Shown one piece after another: positions 30,099 through 40,609 of a stretch of 64,000 nt of DNA. The position numbers and the translations under genes were made by a program. Positions within the stretch are counted from its first letter, which is position 1. Every line of letters starts with the position of its first letter. The notes under the pieces were generated by a model. That model did not search any database. It was not told the origin of the DNA and saw nothing but the letters and a program-made list of their open reading frames with translations. Source of the DNA: Nocardia australiensis (GTDB lineage Bacteria; Actinomycetota; Actinomycetes; Mycobacteriales; Mycobacteriaceae); assembly GCF_020733705.1 (NCBI RefSeq), contig NZ_JAJFZM010000001.1, forward strand, positions 2,356,001 to 2,420,000, written 5' to 3'.

Positions 30099-30404
30099 GT
30101 GGCGGGACAGAAGATCCGCATCAGGCTCAAGGCCTACGACCACGAAGCGATCGACGCGTCTGCGCGCAAGATCGTGGAGACGGTGACCCGCACCGGGGCC
30201 CGTGTCGTCGGGCCGGTGCCGTTGCCGACCGAAAAGAACGTGTACTGCGTCATCCGTTCGCCGCACAAGTACAAGGACTCGCGCGAGCACTTCGAGATGC
30301 GTACGCACAAGCGGCTGATCGACATCCTCGACCCGACGCCGAAGACGGTTGACGCGCTCATGCGTATCGACCTGCCGGCCAGCGTCGACGTCAACATTCA
30401 GTGA
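30099..30404 (+). CDS. rpsJ: 30S ribosomal protein S10
   Basis: 101 residues, full length for actinobacterial S10 ([20 protein letters not shown], then [19 protein letters not shown]). GTG start 10 bp after GGAGAAAAGG. It is part of the small-subunit head and, in bacteria generally, also NusE in transcription antitermination. First gene of the S10 operon. Confidence 0.98.
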   Translation: MAGQKIRIRLKAYDHEAIDASARKIVETVTRTGARVVGPVPLPTEKNVYCVIRSPHKYKDSREHFEMRTHKRLIDILDPTPKTVDALMRIDLPASVDVNIQ

Positions 30405-30418
30405 CGGGGACTCGAGAC

Positions 30419-31084
30419 ATGACTGATAACAAGAACAGGCCAGCGGCCGGCATCCTGGGCACCAAGCTCGGCATGACCCAGGTGTTCGACGACAATAACC
30501 GCGTCGTTCCCGTGACCGTCATCAAGGCCGGACCGAACGTCGTTACCCAGATTCGCACCATGGAGCGGGACGGCTACAGCGCCGTCCAGGTCGCTTTCGG
30601 CGCCATCGACCCGCGCAAGGTGAACAAGCCGGTCTCCGGCCAGTTCGCCAAGGCCGGTGTCACCCCGCGTCGCCACGTCGCCGAAATCCGCGTCGCGGAT
30701 GCTTCCACCTTCGAGGTCGGCCAGGAGCTGACTGCCGAGGTGTTCGAAGAAGGCGCGTACGTGGACGTGACCGGCACCAGCAAGGGCAAGGGCTTCGCCG
30801 GCACCATGAAGCGTCACGGCTTCGCCGGTCAGGGCGCCTCGCACGGTGCGCAGGCCGTGCACCGTCGCCCGGGTTCCATCGGTGGTTGCGCCACTCCCGG
30901 CCGCGTGTTCAAGGGCATGCGGATGTCGGGCCGGATGGGCAACGACCGCGTCACCACCCAGAACCTCTCGGTTCACAAGGTGGACGCCGAGAACGGCCTG
31001 CTGCTGATCAAGGGAGCGATCCCGGGTCGTCGCGGCAACGTCGTCGTCGTCAAGAGCGCCGTGAAGGGTGGTGCACACGCATGA
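30419..31084 (+). CDS. rplC: 50S ribosomal protein L3
   Basis: 221 residues from ATG 30419 ([20 protein letters not shown]). [13 protein letters not shown] and the loop [19 protein letters not shown] are diagnostic for L3, an early-assembling 23S rRNA binder near the peptidyl transferase centre. An in-frame start at 30401 would add six residues, but 30419 fits the family better. The 3' end overlaps rplD by 4 bp. Confidence 0.97.
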   Translation: MTDNKNRPAAGILGTKLGMTQVFDDNNRVVPVTVIKAGPNVVTQIRTMERDGYSAVQVAFGAIDPRKVNKPVSGQFAKAGVTPRRHVAEIRVADASTFEVGQELTAEVFEEGAYVDVTGTSKGKGFAGTMKRHGFAGQGASHGAQAVHRRPGSIGGCATPGRVFKGMRMSGRMGNDRVTTQNLSVHKVDAENGLLLIKGAIPGRRGNVVVVKSAVKGGAHA

Positions 31085-31767
31085 CCAGCTCCGCAGTAAA
31101 CACGGAGAAGAAGACCAACCTGACGCTTCCGGTCAAGGAACTGGGCGGCAAGACCAACGGCACCGTCGAACTCCCCTCGGAGATCTTCGACGTGACCGCC
31201 AACGTCTCGCTGATGCATCAGGTCGTCGTCGCGCAGCTTGCCGCGGCCCGTCAGGGCACGCACTCCACCAAGACCCGCGGTGAAGTCCGCGGTGGTGGCA
31301 AGAAGCCGTACCGGCAGAAGGGCACCGGCCGCGCCCGTCAGGGCTCGACCCGCGCGCCGCAGTTCACCGGTGGTGGCACCGTCCACGGCCCGCAGCCGCG
31401 TGACTACAGCCAGCGCACCCCCAAGAAGATGATCCGCGCCGCGTTGCGCGGAGCGCTTTCGGATCGGGCGCGTAACGAGCGCATCCACGTGATCACCGAA
31501 CTGGTTGCCGGGCAGGCCCCGTCGACCAAGACGGCCAAGAGCTTCCTCGAGGAGCTGTCGGACCGCAAGAAGTTCCTCATCGTCCTCGGACGTGAGGACC
31601 TGGCGGCCTGGAAGAGCGTGCAGAACCTCGAGTTCGTGCACCCGATCGCGCCGGACCAGCTCAACACCTACGACGTGCTGGAAAGCGACGAAGTGGTGTT
31701 CAGCGTGGAGGCCTTGAACGCCTTTGTGCACGGCCCCGCCGAAACTGCACAGGAGGAGAGCAAGTGA
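31081..31767 (+). CDS. rplD: 50S ribosomal protein L4
   Basis: 228 residues. The conserved loop [18 protein letters not shown], which reaches the exit tunnel in L4, is intact. ATG overlaps the rplC stop (ATGA). The frame is open further upstream inside rplC, but that is only overlap. In enterobacteria L4 represses its own operon; no such control is visible here. Overlaps rplW by 4 bp. Confidence 0.97.
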   Translation: MTSSAVNTEKKTNLTLPVKELGGKTNGTVELPSEIFDVTANVSLMHQVVVAQLAAARQGTHSTKTRGEVRGGGKKPYRQKGTGRARQGSTRAPQFTGGGTVHGPQPRDYSQRTPKKMIRAALRGALSDRARNERIHVITELVAGQAPSTKTAKSFLEELSDRKKFLIVLGREDLAAWKSVQNLEFVHPIAPDQLNTYDVLESDEVVFSVEALNAFVHGPAETAQEESK

Positions 31768-32069
31768 CCACCATCGCCGACCCCCGCGACATCCTGCTGG
31801 CGCCGGTCATCTCGGAGAAGTCCTACGGACTGATCGAGGAAGGCACCTACACCTTCATCGTGCACCCGGACTCCAACAAGACGCAGATCAAGATCGCCGT
31901 CGAGAAGGTCTTCGGCGTCACGGTTACCAGCGTCAACACCGCCAACCGTCAGGGCAAGCGCAAGCGGACCCGCTTCGGTTACGGCAAGCGCAAGAACACC
32001 AAGCGCGCGCTCGTGACCATCTCGGCCGACAGCAAGCCCATCGAGATCTTCGGAGGCCCGGTCGCGTAA
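31764..32069 (+). CDS. rplW: 50S ribosomal protein L23
   Basis: 101 residues. It shows [20 protein letters not shown] and the basic loop [20 protein letters not shown] of L23, which sits at the exit of the nascent-chain tunnel and docks trigger factor and SRP. GTG start overlapping the rplD stop (GTGA), with AGGAGGAG upstream. Confidence 0.97.
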   Translation: MTTIADPRDILLAPVISEKSYGLIEEGTYTFIVHPDSNKTQIKIAVEKVFGVTVTSVNTANRQGKRKRTRFGYGKRKNTKRALVTISADSKPIEIFGGPVA

Positions 32070-32102
32070 GCGCCTGGGAATCCAGAAAGTAGAGAAGAAC
32101 TC

Positions 32103-32942
32103 ATGGCAATCCGTAAGTACAAGCCGACAACCCCTGGTCGCCGTGGCTCGTCCGTCTCGGACTTCGCCGAGATCACCCGGTCGACCCCCGAGAAGTCGCT
32201 GATTCGCCCGCTGCACAGCAAGGGTGGTCGTAATGCGCACGGTCGCATCACCACTCGGCACCGCGGTGGCGGCCACAAGCGCGCCTACCGTCTGATCGAC
32301 TTCCGTCGACTGGACAAGGACGGCATCCCGGCCAAGGTCGCTCACATCGAGTACGACCCGAACCGGACCGCGAACATCGCGCTGCTGCACTACGTGGATG
32401 GCGAGAAGCGCTACATCATCGCGCCGAAGGGCGTGCAGCAGGGCACCCCGATCGAGTCCGGCCCCACGGCCGACATCAAGCCGGGTAACAACCTGCCGCT
32501 GCGCAACATCCCGACCGGTACCACGATTCACAACGTGGAGCTGCGTCCGGGCGGTGGCGCGAAGATGGCTCGCTCCGCGGGCTCCAGCATTCAGCTGCTC
32601 GGTAAGGAAGGCACCTACGCCACGCTGCGTATGCCGTCCGGCGAAATCCGTCGCGTCGACGTGCGCTGCCGCGCCACCGTCGGTGAGGTCGGCAACGCCG
32701 AGCAGTCGAACATCAACTGGGGCAAGGCCGGCCGTATGCGCTGGAAGGGCCGTCGCCCAACCGTCCGTGGTGTCGTCATGAACCCGGTCGACCACCCGCA
32801 CGGTGGTGGTGAGGGCAAGACCTCCGGTGGTCGCCACCCGGTCAGCCCGTGGGGTCAGCCGGAAGGCCGCACCCGCAAGCCCAACCGTCCGAGCGACAAG
32901 CTCATCGTCCGCCGCCGCCGCACTGGCAAGAACAAGCGATAA
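32103..32942 (+). CDS. rplB: 50S ribosomal protein L2
   Basis: 279 residues, normal length. [17 protein letters not shown] at the N-terminus, [13 protein letters not shown], and the C-terminal [15 protein letters not shown] containing the conserved His region near the peptidyl transferase centre. It lies 33 bp after rplW with AGAGAAG upstream. Confidence 0.98.
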   Translation: MAIRKYKPTTPGRRGSSVSDFAEITRSTPEKSLIRPLHSKGGRNAHGRITTRHRGGGHKRAYRLIDFRRLDKDGIPAKVAHIEYDPNRTANIALLHYVDGEKRYIIAPKGVQQGTPIESGPTADIKPGNNLPLRNIPTGTTIHNVELRPGGGAKMARSAGSSIQLLGKEGTYATLRMPSGEIRRVDVRCRATVGEVGNAEQSNINWGKAGRMRWKGRRPTVRGVVMNPVDHPHGGGEGKTSGGRHPVSPWGQPEGRTRKPNRPSDKLIVRRRRTGKNKR

Positions 32943-32959
32943 CCAGGAGGGAGTAGAAG

Positions 32960-33241
32960 ATGCCACGCAGTCTTAAGAAGGGCCCGTTCGTCGACGATCA
33001 CCTCCTCGCGAAGGTGGACGTTCAGAACGAGAAGGGCACGAAGCAGGTCATCAAGACCTGGTCGCGTCGTTCCACGATCATCCCCGACTTCATCGGCCAC
33101 ACTTTCGCCGTCCACGACGGTCGTAAGCATGTCCCGGTGTTCATTTCGGACAACATGGTCGGGCACAAGCTCGGTGAGTTTGCGCCGACGCGCACGTTCA
33201 GGAGCCACGTCAAGGACGACCGGAAGAGCAAGCGGCGATGA
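32960..33241 (+). CDS. rpsS: 30S ribosomal protein S19
   Basis: 93 residues, complete ([36 protein letters not shown]). Part of the 30S head, contacting S13. AGGAGGGAG lies just upstream. Overlaps rplV by 4 bp. Confidence 0.98.
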   Translation: MPRSLKKGPFVDDHLLAKVDVQNEKGTKQVIKTWSRRSTIIPDFIGHTFAVHDGRKHVPVFISDNMVGHKLGEFAPTRTFRSHVKDDRKSKRR

Positions 33242-33639
33242 CGACTGAAACTCAGAACCCGACGGCTCGCGCGACGGCTAAGCACGTTCGCGTGACCCCG
33301 ATGAAGGCTCGTCGTGTCGTGGACCTGGTCCGCGGCAAGCGAGTCGAGGACGCACTGGCGATCCTGAAGTTCGCTCCGCAGGCCGCGAGCGATCCGGTTG
33401 CCAAGGTCGTGGCAAGTGCCGCGGCGAACGCCGAGAACAACCTGGGCCTGAACCCGTCGACACTGGTCATCTCCACGGCCTATGTCGATGAGGGTGCGAC
33501 CATGAAGCGGTTCCAGCCGCGTGCCCAGGGCCGTGCTTTCCGCATCCGGAAGCGCACCAGCCACATCACCATCGAGGTCGAGAGCGTCCCCACCGCCGGT
33601 GGATCCACTCGTAACCGCCGGAAGGGAGGGGCAAAGTAA
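33238..33639 (+). CDS. rplV: 50S ribosomal protein L22
   Basis: 133 residues. It has [20 protein letters not shown] and the tunnel-loop region [24 protein letters not shown] overlap with rpsS. L22 lines the exit tunnel and is a known macrolide-resistance locus in other bacteria; its loop looks ordinary here. Immediately abuts rpsC. Confidence 0.97.
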   Translation: MTTETQNPTARATAKHVRVTPMKARRVVDLVRGKRVEDALAILKFAPQAASDPVAKVVASAAANAENNLGLNPSTLVISTAYVDEGATMKRFQPRAQGRAFRIRKRTSHITIEVESVPTAGGSTRNRRKGGAK

Positions 33640-34449
<810 letters not shown>

Positions 34450-34452
34450 CGC

Positions 34453-34869
34453 ATGTTGATGCCTCGGAAGGTCAAGCACCGGAAGCAGCATCACCCGGGT
34501 CGTTCCGGAATGGCAAAGGGCGGCACCTCGGTCGCGTTCGGTGAATACGGCATCCAGGCTCTCGAGCCCGCCTACGTCACCAACCGGCAGATCGAGTCGG
34601 CGCGTATCGCGATGACTCGCCACATCAAGCGTGGCGGCAAGATCTGGATCAACATCTACCCGGATCGCCCGATCACCAAGAAGCCCGCCGAGACCCGCAT
34701 GGGTTCCGGTAAGGGTTCGCCGGAGTGGTGGATCGCGAACGTCAAGCCCGGTCGCGTGATGTTCGAAATGAGTTACCCCAATGAGGAGACCGCTCGTGAG
34801 GCCCTGCGCCGCGCGATGCACAAGCTCCCGATGAAGTGCAGGATCGTGACAAGGGAGGAGCAGTTCTGA
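34453..34869 (+). CDS. rplP: 50S ribosomal protein L16
   Basis: 138 residues, complete ([51 protein letters not shown]). L16 organises the A-site region of the large subunit. It starts 3 bp after rpsC; its stop overlaps the rpmC start by one base (TGATG). Confidence 0.98.
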   Translation: MLMPRKVKHRKQHHPGRSGMAKGGTSVAFGEYGIQALEPAYVTNRQIESARIAMTRHIKRGGKIWINIYPDRPITKKPAETRMGSGKGSPEWWIANVKPGRVMFEMSYPNEETAREALRRAMHKLPMKCRIVTREEQF

Positions 34870-35108
34870 TGGCTACCGGAACACCGGCCGCAGAGCTCCG
34901 CGAGCTCACCGAAGAGGAGCTCGTCGCCCGCCTGCGTGAGTCGAAGGAAGAGCTGTTCAACCTGCGCTTCCAGATGGCGACGGGTCAGCTGGACAACAAC
35001 CGTCGTCTGCGTGTCGTTCGTCACGAGATCGCGCGTATCTACACGGTCATGCGCGAGCGCGAGCTCGGTCTGGCCTCGGCACCCGCTGGCAAGGGAGATG
35101 CGGCATGA
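34869..35108 (+). CDS. rpmC: 50S ribosomal protein L29
   Basis: 79 residues from ATG 34869 ([20 protein letters not shown]). Helical hairpin with [20 protein letters not shown], the L29 core. The frame is open to 34836, but the TGATG junction marks the true start. Overlaps rpsQ by 4 bp. Confidence 0.97.
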   Translation: MATGTPAAELRELTEEELVARLRESKEELFNLRFQMATGQLDNNRRLRVVRHEIARIYTVMRERELGLASAPAGKGDAA

Positions 35109-35374
35109 GCGAAACGAAGGAAGAGCGCAACAGCCGCAAGGTACGTGTCGGCTACGTTGTGTCGGACAAGATGAACAAGACGATTGTCGTCGAGCTGGAA
35201 GACCGTTACCGGCACAAGCTCTACGGCAAGATCATTCGCACCACCTCCAAGGTGAAGGCGCATGACGAGAACGAGACCGCCGGTATCGGCGACCGCGTTC
35301 AGCTGATGGAGACCCGCCCGCTGTCGGCCACCAAGCGCTGGCGTCTGGTCGAGGTCCTCGAGAAGGCCAAGTAA
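35105..35374 (+). CDS. rpsQ: 30S ribosomal protein S17
   Basis: 89 residues. It shows [20 protein letters not shown] and [20 protein letters not shown], the OB-fold S17 core. ATGA overlap with rpmC. Last gene of this operon segment: a strong terminator follows, so the rplN-rplX-rplE part must be a separate unit elsewhere. Confidence 0.98.
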   Translation: MSETKEERNSRKVRVGYVVSDKMNKTIVVELEDRYRHKLYGKIIRTTSKVKAHDENETAGIGDRVQLMETRPLSATKRWRLVEVLEKAK

Positions 35375-35405
35375 GGCTGATCTCGAGAAACTGAGTTCGA
35401 AGCCG

Positions 35406-35440
35406 AAGGCCCGCTTCCCATTTGGGAAGCGGGCCTTTTG
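35406..35440 (+). terminator. Intrinsic terminator of the S10 operon
   Basis: A perfect 15-bp stem (AAGGCCCGCTTCCCA / TGGGAAGCGGGCCTT) with a two-base loop, ending in TTTT. Strong rho-independent terminator 31 bp after the rpsQ stop. Confidence 0.95.
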
Positions 35441-35503
35441 CGTCGAGGACACGTGTGGCGAAAACCGTTGGCGTGAAATCGCGGCCGGTGACATTCTCGG
35501 GCG

Positions 35504-36673
35504 GTGCGGTCCTATCGGCAGATTCTGTCCAATCCGGCAGTCCGCAACGTCATCCTGCTAGGGACGCTGGTCCGGATTCCGTTCTTCGCGGGGGCTGTAC
35601 TGCTCGCGTTGCATGTTGTGCAGACGTTGCACGGCTCCTATTTTCAGGCAGGGGTGCTGAGCACGGTCGTCACCCTGTGTACCGCGTTGAGTGGGCCGTG
35701 GCGTGGCAGATTGCTCGACCGGATGGGGTTGCGGCGCACGATCGCACCGTCCATTCTGGTCGGTGCGGTGTGCTGGTCGGTCGCGCCGTTCGTCGACTAT
35801 GTTCCGTTGCTGGTGTTCGCCGGGGTCGCCGGACTGGTCGATATCCCCATCTTCGGAGTGGTTCGCCAGGCGGTTATCGCGGCAACTGTCGAGCAGAACA
35901 GGCAATCCGCACTCGCGTTGGAGTCGGTATCGGTGGAGTTGGCCTTCATGGTCGGGCCGGTGCTCGGAGTCGCTGCGGCCACCTGCTGGTCGACGACGGC
36001 GGTGCTGTTCTGCGCGCAGATGTGTCATGTGCTCGCCGGGATTCTCCTGTGGTTGCTGAATCCGCCATTGCGGTCGGATACCGACGACAATGCGAAGGTG
36101 GCGGTCACGCGTCGCAGCTGGTTCCAGATCGAATTCATCGCGCTGTGCATCGGTGCGAATGTGGCGATGGTGGCGCTCGCCGCTGCCGAACTGACCCTTG
36201 TCGCCGCTATGCGGGAGTTCGACGCGCAGCGATGGCTTGGTGCGGTGATGGCCGCGTGGGGTTTGGGGTCGCTGGCCGGCGGCCTCGTCTACGGCGCATT
36301 GAATCGATCGATCTCGACCTATGTTCTGCTTGCCGCGCTGGGCGCCGTCACCGTTCCGATGGCTGTAGTCGGTGGACCGGCATCCCTCGCGGTGGCGGGC
36401 TTCGTAGCCGGACTCTTCTGCGCACCAACGGTTATCGCGTCAGTCGACCAGTTGAGTCGAGTCGTTCCGGAAGGCGGTCGCGGCGAAGCGATCGGTTGGC
36501 ATGGTGCGTCCATGACCTTCGGCAATGGCATCGGTAGTTCCCTCGCGGGCATCGCCATCGACGCGGGCGGGTTCCGAGCGGGGTTCGGCGCGTCCGCAGT
36601 ACTCGCCCTCGTGCTCGGCGTTGCGTTGGCGATATCGGTCGGAGCGAAAGGCTCGCGTTTGTTCGTCAACTGA
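35504..36673 (+). CDS. MFS transporter
   Basis: 389 residues with about 12 hydrophobic segments. It resembles the MFS group with LLGTLVRIPFFAGAVLLALHV at the N-terminus and the loop GPWRGRLLDRMGLRRTIAPS between helices 2 and 3 (the usual GxxxDRxGRR-type motif). GTG start at 35504; an ATG-less start choice is uncertain, but the N-terminus RSYRQILSNPAVRNVILLG is family-like. The substrate cannot be told from sequence; drug or metabolite export is usual. It overlaps the convergent membrane/HTH gene by 8 bp. Confidence 0.87.
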   Translation: MRSYRQILSNPAVRNVILLGTLVRIPFFAGAVLLALHVVQTLHGSYFQAGVLSTVVTLCTALSGPWRGRLLDRMGLRRTIAPSILVGAVCWSVAPFVDYVPLLVFAGVAGLVDIPIFGVVRQAVIAATVEQNRQSALALESVSVELAFMVGPVLGVAAATCWSTTAVLFCAQMCHVLAGILLWLLNPPLRSDTDDNAKVAVTRRSWFQIEFIALCIGANVAMVALAAAELTLVAAMREFDAQRWLGAVMAAWGLGSLAGGLVYGALNRSISTYVLLAALGAVTVPMAVVGGPASLAVAGFVAGLFCAPTVIASVDQLSRVVPEGGRGEAIGWHGASMTFGNGIGSSLAGIAIDAGGFRAGFGASAVLALVLGVALAISVGAKGSRLFVN

Positions 36674-38249
36674 CGGCGTAGGGCCTGCGGACTTTGCGGG
36701 CGGAGTCGAGGACTCGGGCCACGGAGGAGCGGGGGAGGCCGACTTCGCTGCCGATGCCGAGGGGGGTCCAGGATTGGTCGGCGAGGGTGAGGATTTCGGC
36801 CAGTTGCTCGACAGGGAGGGTGGACAGCCCGCGTTCGGCGATTTCCCTTGCTGCCGCCCATACTTCGACGTCGTCCAGTTCGGCGACAATGTCGTCGGTC
36901 TCGGAGTAAGGGGGTTCGGCGGGCAGAGCTTGGGCGGTTTCATTGCTCACGTCAACTGAGTTGCCGCGAGGCTCCTCGGCAGTGGAACGCTTGTTGTCCT
37001 CGGCGCTCGCTACCTGGAGTTGAGTGCCGCCGCGGACGGATTGGTCCAGGCCGAGATCGGTGTGATCGCCCGACATCGAGCCCTGATGGTTGATCGCGTC
37101 GGGCTGAATGTCGCTGGAGCTGGGCCCAATTTCGTCGGAGCCGGACTGAATCTCGTCGGGGCCGATCCGAATGTCGTTGGTGTCGGGCTGCGCTTTGCTG
37201 GCGCCGGGTCGGTCACCGGCATCGACGATCGGCGTTGCGGAACGCTGCCCGCTCTGGGCAGTGCGCGCGCCCGTGTGTAACCGATCGCCACCCGTCGAGT
37301 GCTGTTCAGGAGACGTGGTGCCGCTGTTGGATTCGAGGGTCCCGCCGGTCGGGCCGATCGTTGGATCGGCGAGTGGATCCACGTCGTGGTTGGCGAGTAA
37401 TTCGAGGAGGTCCGCCGGCTCGTCGCGTGGGATTGTCGGCACGGTGGCCACAACTCGCCGGCTTTGCTGGAGGTTGGGCCCGTCATCGGCATCGACGACG
37501 GGCGCGCTATCGATGAGTAGGGCGTAACGCGCGGATACCCAAGCGTGCAGCCAGATTACGACGCCGACCATGATCGGTGCGATCGCGTATTCGGCGGCAC
37601 GGCCGAGCGCGCCCGCGGCGAGATGCGGACCGGCGTTGAGTGCGATGGTGGTGCCGAGCAGGGCTGCCTCGAAGAAGATCACCTTGCCTCGGGCCAGTTC
37701 TCGGCCCCACCGGGCGGCGGTTGTCGCGGCCACCATAATGGTGATGATCGGGATCGAGATCATGGCCTCGATGCCATAACTCAGCCAGTACAACGGATCG
37801 GTCATATCGCCGCTCGGCACGAGGTTGTGCTGAACGTTCACCCCGGCCCACACCATGCCGAGCACTACGACCGCGATCAATGCGCGCGAGGACCATTCGG
37901 CCCGTCGATACAACTGAGCCAGTCGCGCATCCTGATTCGACACCCGGCGTCGTGCCGCCAGCGCCCGGCGGTGCCAGCGAGCATCGGCGTCATCGGCCTT
38001 GCGGATCGCCGCCGCGGTCCGCCGATCCCGCACTTCGGCCGCGAGTTCGTCCTCCACAGCGCGGCGTCGCTGTAGCCGCCGCTGTGTCCGAACCCATTCC
38101 GCGAGCTCGCGTTCCGCCGCGACTTCCTCATCGGACAGCACCGCGAGCAATGCCGAATCGTGCTGCAGCGGTAGCTTCCCCCGCGCGGTGGCCACCTGCT
38201 GCGCCAACGCCGCGATCTCGGAACTGCCGGCCGACTGTTCGTCGGGCAT
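36666..38249 (-). CDS. Membrane protein with C-terminal helix-turn-helix, function unknown
   Basis: 527 residues; family not recognised with certainty. Residues 1-110 are charged and helical (RRLQRRRAVEDELAAEVRDR). Residues ~120-250 contain four likely membrane helices (ALIAVVVLGMVWAGV, WLSYGIEAMISIPIITIMVA, VIFFEAALLGTTIALNAG, YAIAPIMVGVVIWLHAWV). Residues ~260-430 are polar and disordered, with a short degenerate repeat (IRIGPDEIQSGSDEIGPSSS). The C-terminus (~475-520) reads as an HTH: LAEILTLADQSWTPLGIGSE then GLPRSSVARVLDSARKV. A membrane-anchored DNA-binding or partition-type role, as in some actinobacterial mobile-element proteins, is possible but unproven. The 3' end overlaps the MFS gene by 8 bp. 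Confidence 0.75.
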   Translation of the reverse strand: MPDEQSAGSSEIAALAQQVATARGKLPLQHDSALLAVLSDEEVAAERELAEWVRTQRRLQRRRAVEDELAAEVRDRRTAAAIRKADDADARWHRRALAARRRVSNQDARLAQLYRRAEWSSRALIAVVVLGMVWAGVNVQHNLVPSGDMTDPLYWLSYGIEAMISIPIITIMVAATTAARWGRELARGKVIFFEAALLGTTIALNAGPHLAAGALGRAAEYAIAPIMVGVVIWLHAWVSARYALLIDSAPVVDADDGPNLQQSRRVVATVPTIPRDEPADLLELLANHDVDPLADPTIGPTGGTLESNSGTTSPEQHSTGGDRLHTGARTAQSGQRSATPIVDAGDRPGASKAQPDTNDIRIGPDEIQSGSDEIGPSSSDIQPDAINHQGSMSGDHTDLGLDQSVRGGTQLQVASAEDNKRSTAEEPRGNSVDVSNETAQALPAEPPYSETDDIVAELDDVEVWAAAREIAERGLSTLPVEQLAEILTLADQSWTPLGIGSEVGLPRSSVARVLDSARKVRRPYAVS

Positions 38250-38574
38250 AGCGAGCCTTCCCAGGAGTAGGCGTCAAACCGTGCGCCCTACTTGCTCGAA
38301 CATACGTGTGATCGCAGTGAGACTAAACCGGCATCTGGTCGTGGTCAATGACAGCGTTCACATGGTTCGAGCAAACAGCTGACTCGGCAATGTCGCAACT
38401 CGAGACTTCGTATCGGCAGGCCGCAGCCCGGCGCGGTCGGTCGTCGAATGATGGATCGTGGACCATGTCGGCTACGCCGGGGCCCCGGAATGGGCGCGGC
38501 GATCGGTGTGCACCGGTGCGGATTCGCTGTGCGGCCGAGAGCTTGTCTTGCAACGCCGCGTGCGGCGCGCCCGA
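38250..38574. other. Intergenic region, nothing recognised
   Basis: 325 bp between the start of the membrane/HTH gene and the end of the CPBP protease gene (both on the - strand). Short open frames here have no similarity or ribosome sites. It presumably carries the promoter of the membrane/HTH gene near 38260-38330. Confidence 0.5.
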
Positions 38575-39414
38575 TCAGGCGAAGGTAGTTTGCCAGACAA
38601 TCGCCGCGGCAAGCGCGCCAGCGCCGTTGAGCGACCAGTGCAAGGCTATCGGCGCGAGCAGGCTGCCGCTGCGTCGCCGCAGCCAGGTGAAGACCATGCC
38701 CGCGGCCGCGGTGGCGATGACGGCGAGCAGGATGCCGATGATCTGACCCGCCGGGCCGCCACCGATGAATCCGGTCAGGCCATGGTTGCTGCTGGTCAGA
38801 CCGAGCGATGAGGCGATGTGCCACATGCCGAAAAGTAGTGAGCCTGTCGCGAAGACACCGCGCACGCCATAGACGCGGTCGAGGGTGCCGTGCAGGACAC
38901 CGCGGAAGGCCAGTTCCTCGGGGATAGCCGTTTGCAGCGGGATCACGATCATCGATGCGATGAGCGCACCGGAGATGGTGGCGTAACGGTCGGCGAGGAA
39001 GAACGGCCGAGTGATCGGCAGTGCGGCGCCGATCGCCACGACGGCGAGCACCAAGCCCACCGCACCCAGCGCGTACAGCGACCCGCGCCGCCAATGTCTT
39101 GGGGAAAGCCCGAGCTCCGACCAGCCGAGGCCGCGGCGACGAACCAGCGCGAGCAGGATGACGGCGGCGAGCGGGACGGTGAAGATGCTGGCCCACACGG
39201 TGGTGAAATGGGCGATCAGATTGGTGCCTGCCAGGACGGCCACGACGACGACCACATCGATGTACGCGTGCAGTTTGTGGCGGGGCGGAGCCGTTTCCTC
39301 GAGGTCCTGTTGAAGCACCCGGCCAAGTGTACGGATGTGCGGAACCCGCGGCGCCGACGAAAGGCGGACCGGCCGGGCAGGCATTGAAATCGGGAATTCG
39401 GCGTCGTAGCTCAT
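38575..39414 (-). CDS. CPBP-family intramembrane metalloprotease
   Basis: 279 residues with about eight hydrophobic segments. The Abi/CAAX protease motifs are in order: PEELAFRGVLHG (EExxxR, ~175), FGMWHIASSL (FxxxH, ~208) and LHWSLNG (HxxxN, ~263). These residues bind the catalytic metal inside the membrane in Rce1-like enzymes. The N-terminal ~50 residues are polar. In bacteria such proteins serve in prenyl-protein processing-like roles, bacteriocin immunity or unknown tasks; no bacteriocin gene is adjacent. Confidence 0.9.
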   Translation of the reverse strand: MSYDAEFPISMPARPVRLSSAPRVPHIRTLGRVLQQDLEETAPPRHKLHAYIDVVVVVAVLAGTNLIAHFTTVWASIFTVPLAAVILLALVRRRGLGWSELGLSPRHWRRGSLYALGAVGLVLAVVAIGAALPITRPFFLADRYATISGALIASMIVIPLQTAIPEELAFRGVLHGTLDRVYGVRGVFATGSLLFGMWHIASSLGLTSSNHGLTGFIGGGPAGQIIGILLAVIATAAAGMVFTWLRRRSGSLLAPIALHWSLNGAGALAAAIVWQTTFA

Positions 39415-39519
39415 TTTTCGCTCATGAGCGTGGCAATGTCCGATTCACCATGATCGTTTACGAGAATTGGCGTGTGACGAAGCAGACCGATGTGAGCGGG
39501 GCTGGAGCGCCGGGTGGTG

Positions 39520-40449
39520 TCAGCCTGCCCACTTTTCCGGGTCATCCCATGCTTGTAGCGTGCGCGTCGTTTCGAAACGACGCGGCTCGCCGCTGATCGG
39601 ATCGGTGAACTCGAGCGCCGCCGCGAGTAGCTGTAATGGCCGGGTGAAATCGTCGACCGGTTTGTCGGTGATATCCGGATAGAAGTCGTCACCGAGGATC
39701 GGGATTCCCAGACCGTTCATGTGTAGACGCAATTGATGGGTGCGGCCGGTATGCGGGCGCAGTCGATAGCGGCCCAGGCCGTCGCGATGCTCCAGCAGTT
39801 CGATCCGTGTTTCGGCATTGGGCTCACCCGGCACTTCCTGCGCCGCGAGCACCTGTTTTTCCTTGATGATCCGGCTGCGGACCGTGCGTGGCAGTTCGAG
39901 ATCGGGATCGAACGGTGCGATCGCCTCGTATTCTTTGCCGACGGTGCGCCTGTGGAACATGGTCTGGTATGCGCCGCGGCGGGCCGGGTCGATCACGAAC
40001 AGAATCAGTCCGGCCGTGACACGGTCGAGTCGGTGCGCGGGTATCAGATCGGGCAGGTCGAGTTCGCGGCGTAGCCGAACCAGTGCGGTTTGCAGGATGT
40101 GCTGGCCGCGCGGAATGGTCGCGAGGAAGTGCGGCTTGTCGATCACCAGCAGGTCGTCGTCGCGATGCACCACGGTGATATCGAATGGGACCGTGGTTTC
40201 TTCGGGCAGATCGCGATGGAACCAGACGGCCCCGCCGGGCTTATAGGGCGCGTCGGGCGCAATCGGTCCGTCGAGATCGACGATTCCACCTTCGTGCAGC
40301 AGTTGGTCGATGCGCGCCGGGGGCACTCGGGGCAGCCGTTCGACCAAATGGTCACGGACGGTCGCCCAATCGCCCTCCTCCGGCATTCGGAGGCGGGCTG
40401 GATCCAGGCCGTGCCGCTTGGGCAACGGCGGCTGCTGCCGCCTTCTCAT
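39520..40449 (-). CDS. RluA-family RNA pseudouridine synthase
   Basis: 309 residues from ATG 40449 (MRRRQQPPLPKRHGLDP); a GTG eight codons upstream at 40473 is also possible. The catalytic motif HRLDRVTAGLIL (~132) contains the essential Asp. Other family features are VVHRDDDLLVIDKPHFLATI, TVGKEYEAI and RPHTGRTHQLRLHMNGLGIP. It isomerises uridine in rRNA or tRNA in the cytoplasm; the target site cannot be read from sequence. It is divergent from the siderophore ABC gene across a short gap carrying an IdeR-like box. Confidence 0.92.
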   Translation of the reverse strand: MRRRQQPPLPKRHGLDPARLRMPEEGDWATVRDHLVERLPRVPPARIDQLLHEGGIVDLDGPIAPDAPYKPGGAVWFHRDLPEETTVPFDITVVHRDDDLLVIDKPHFLATIPRGQHILQTALVRLRRELDLPDLIPAHRLDRVTAGLILFVIDPARRGAYQTMFHRRTVGKEYEAIAPFDPDLELPRTVRSRIIKEKQVLAAQEVPGEPNAETRIELLEHRDGLGRYRLRPHTGRTHQLRLHMNGLGIPILGDDFYPDITDKPVDDFTRPLQLLAAALEFTDPISGEPRRFETTRTLQAWDDPEKWAG

Positions 40450-40518
40450 CGAGACCAACGGTAGTCGCCGCACCTCGGACGGAGCCGACCGGGAACCGGT
40501 GTGAACGACAACGGGGAT

Positions 40519-40538
40519 GTAACTTAGCCTTACCTACC
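40519..40538 (+). promoter_or_regulatory. IdeR/DmdR-like iron box
   Basis: TAACTTAGCCTTACCTACC; the reverse complement reads GGTAGGTAAGGCTAAGTTA, close to the IdeR consensus TTAGGTTAGGCTAACCTAA. It lies ~72 bp before the first siderophore ABC gene and suggests iron repression. Confidence 0.75.
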
Positions 40539-40609
40539 TTTTTGGCCGCGCTTGTGTGAGGATGAGGGCGATTCCGGCGAGATTCACGAAGGTCGAGAGG
40601 CGAGGTCAG

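Noticed and set aside
29902..30186. Small open frame in the S10 leader
   Set aside because: Arg-rich, overlaps rpsJ in another frame, no family similarity; a leader peptide cannot be excluded but is not supported.
38345..39196. Alternative - strand frame overlapping the CPBP protease gene
   Set aside because: Arg/Pro-rich shadow; the protease frame has the EExxxR, FxxxH and HxxxN motifs.
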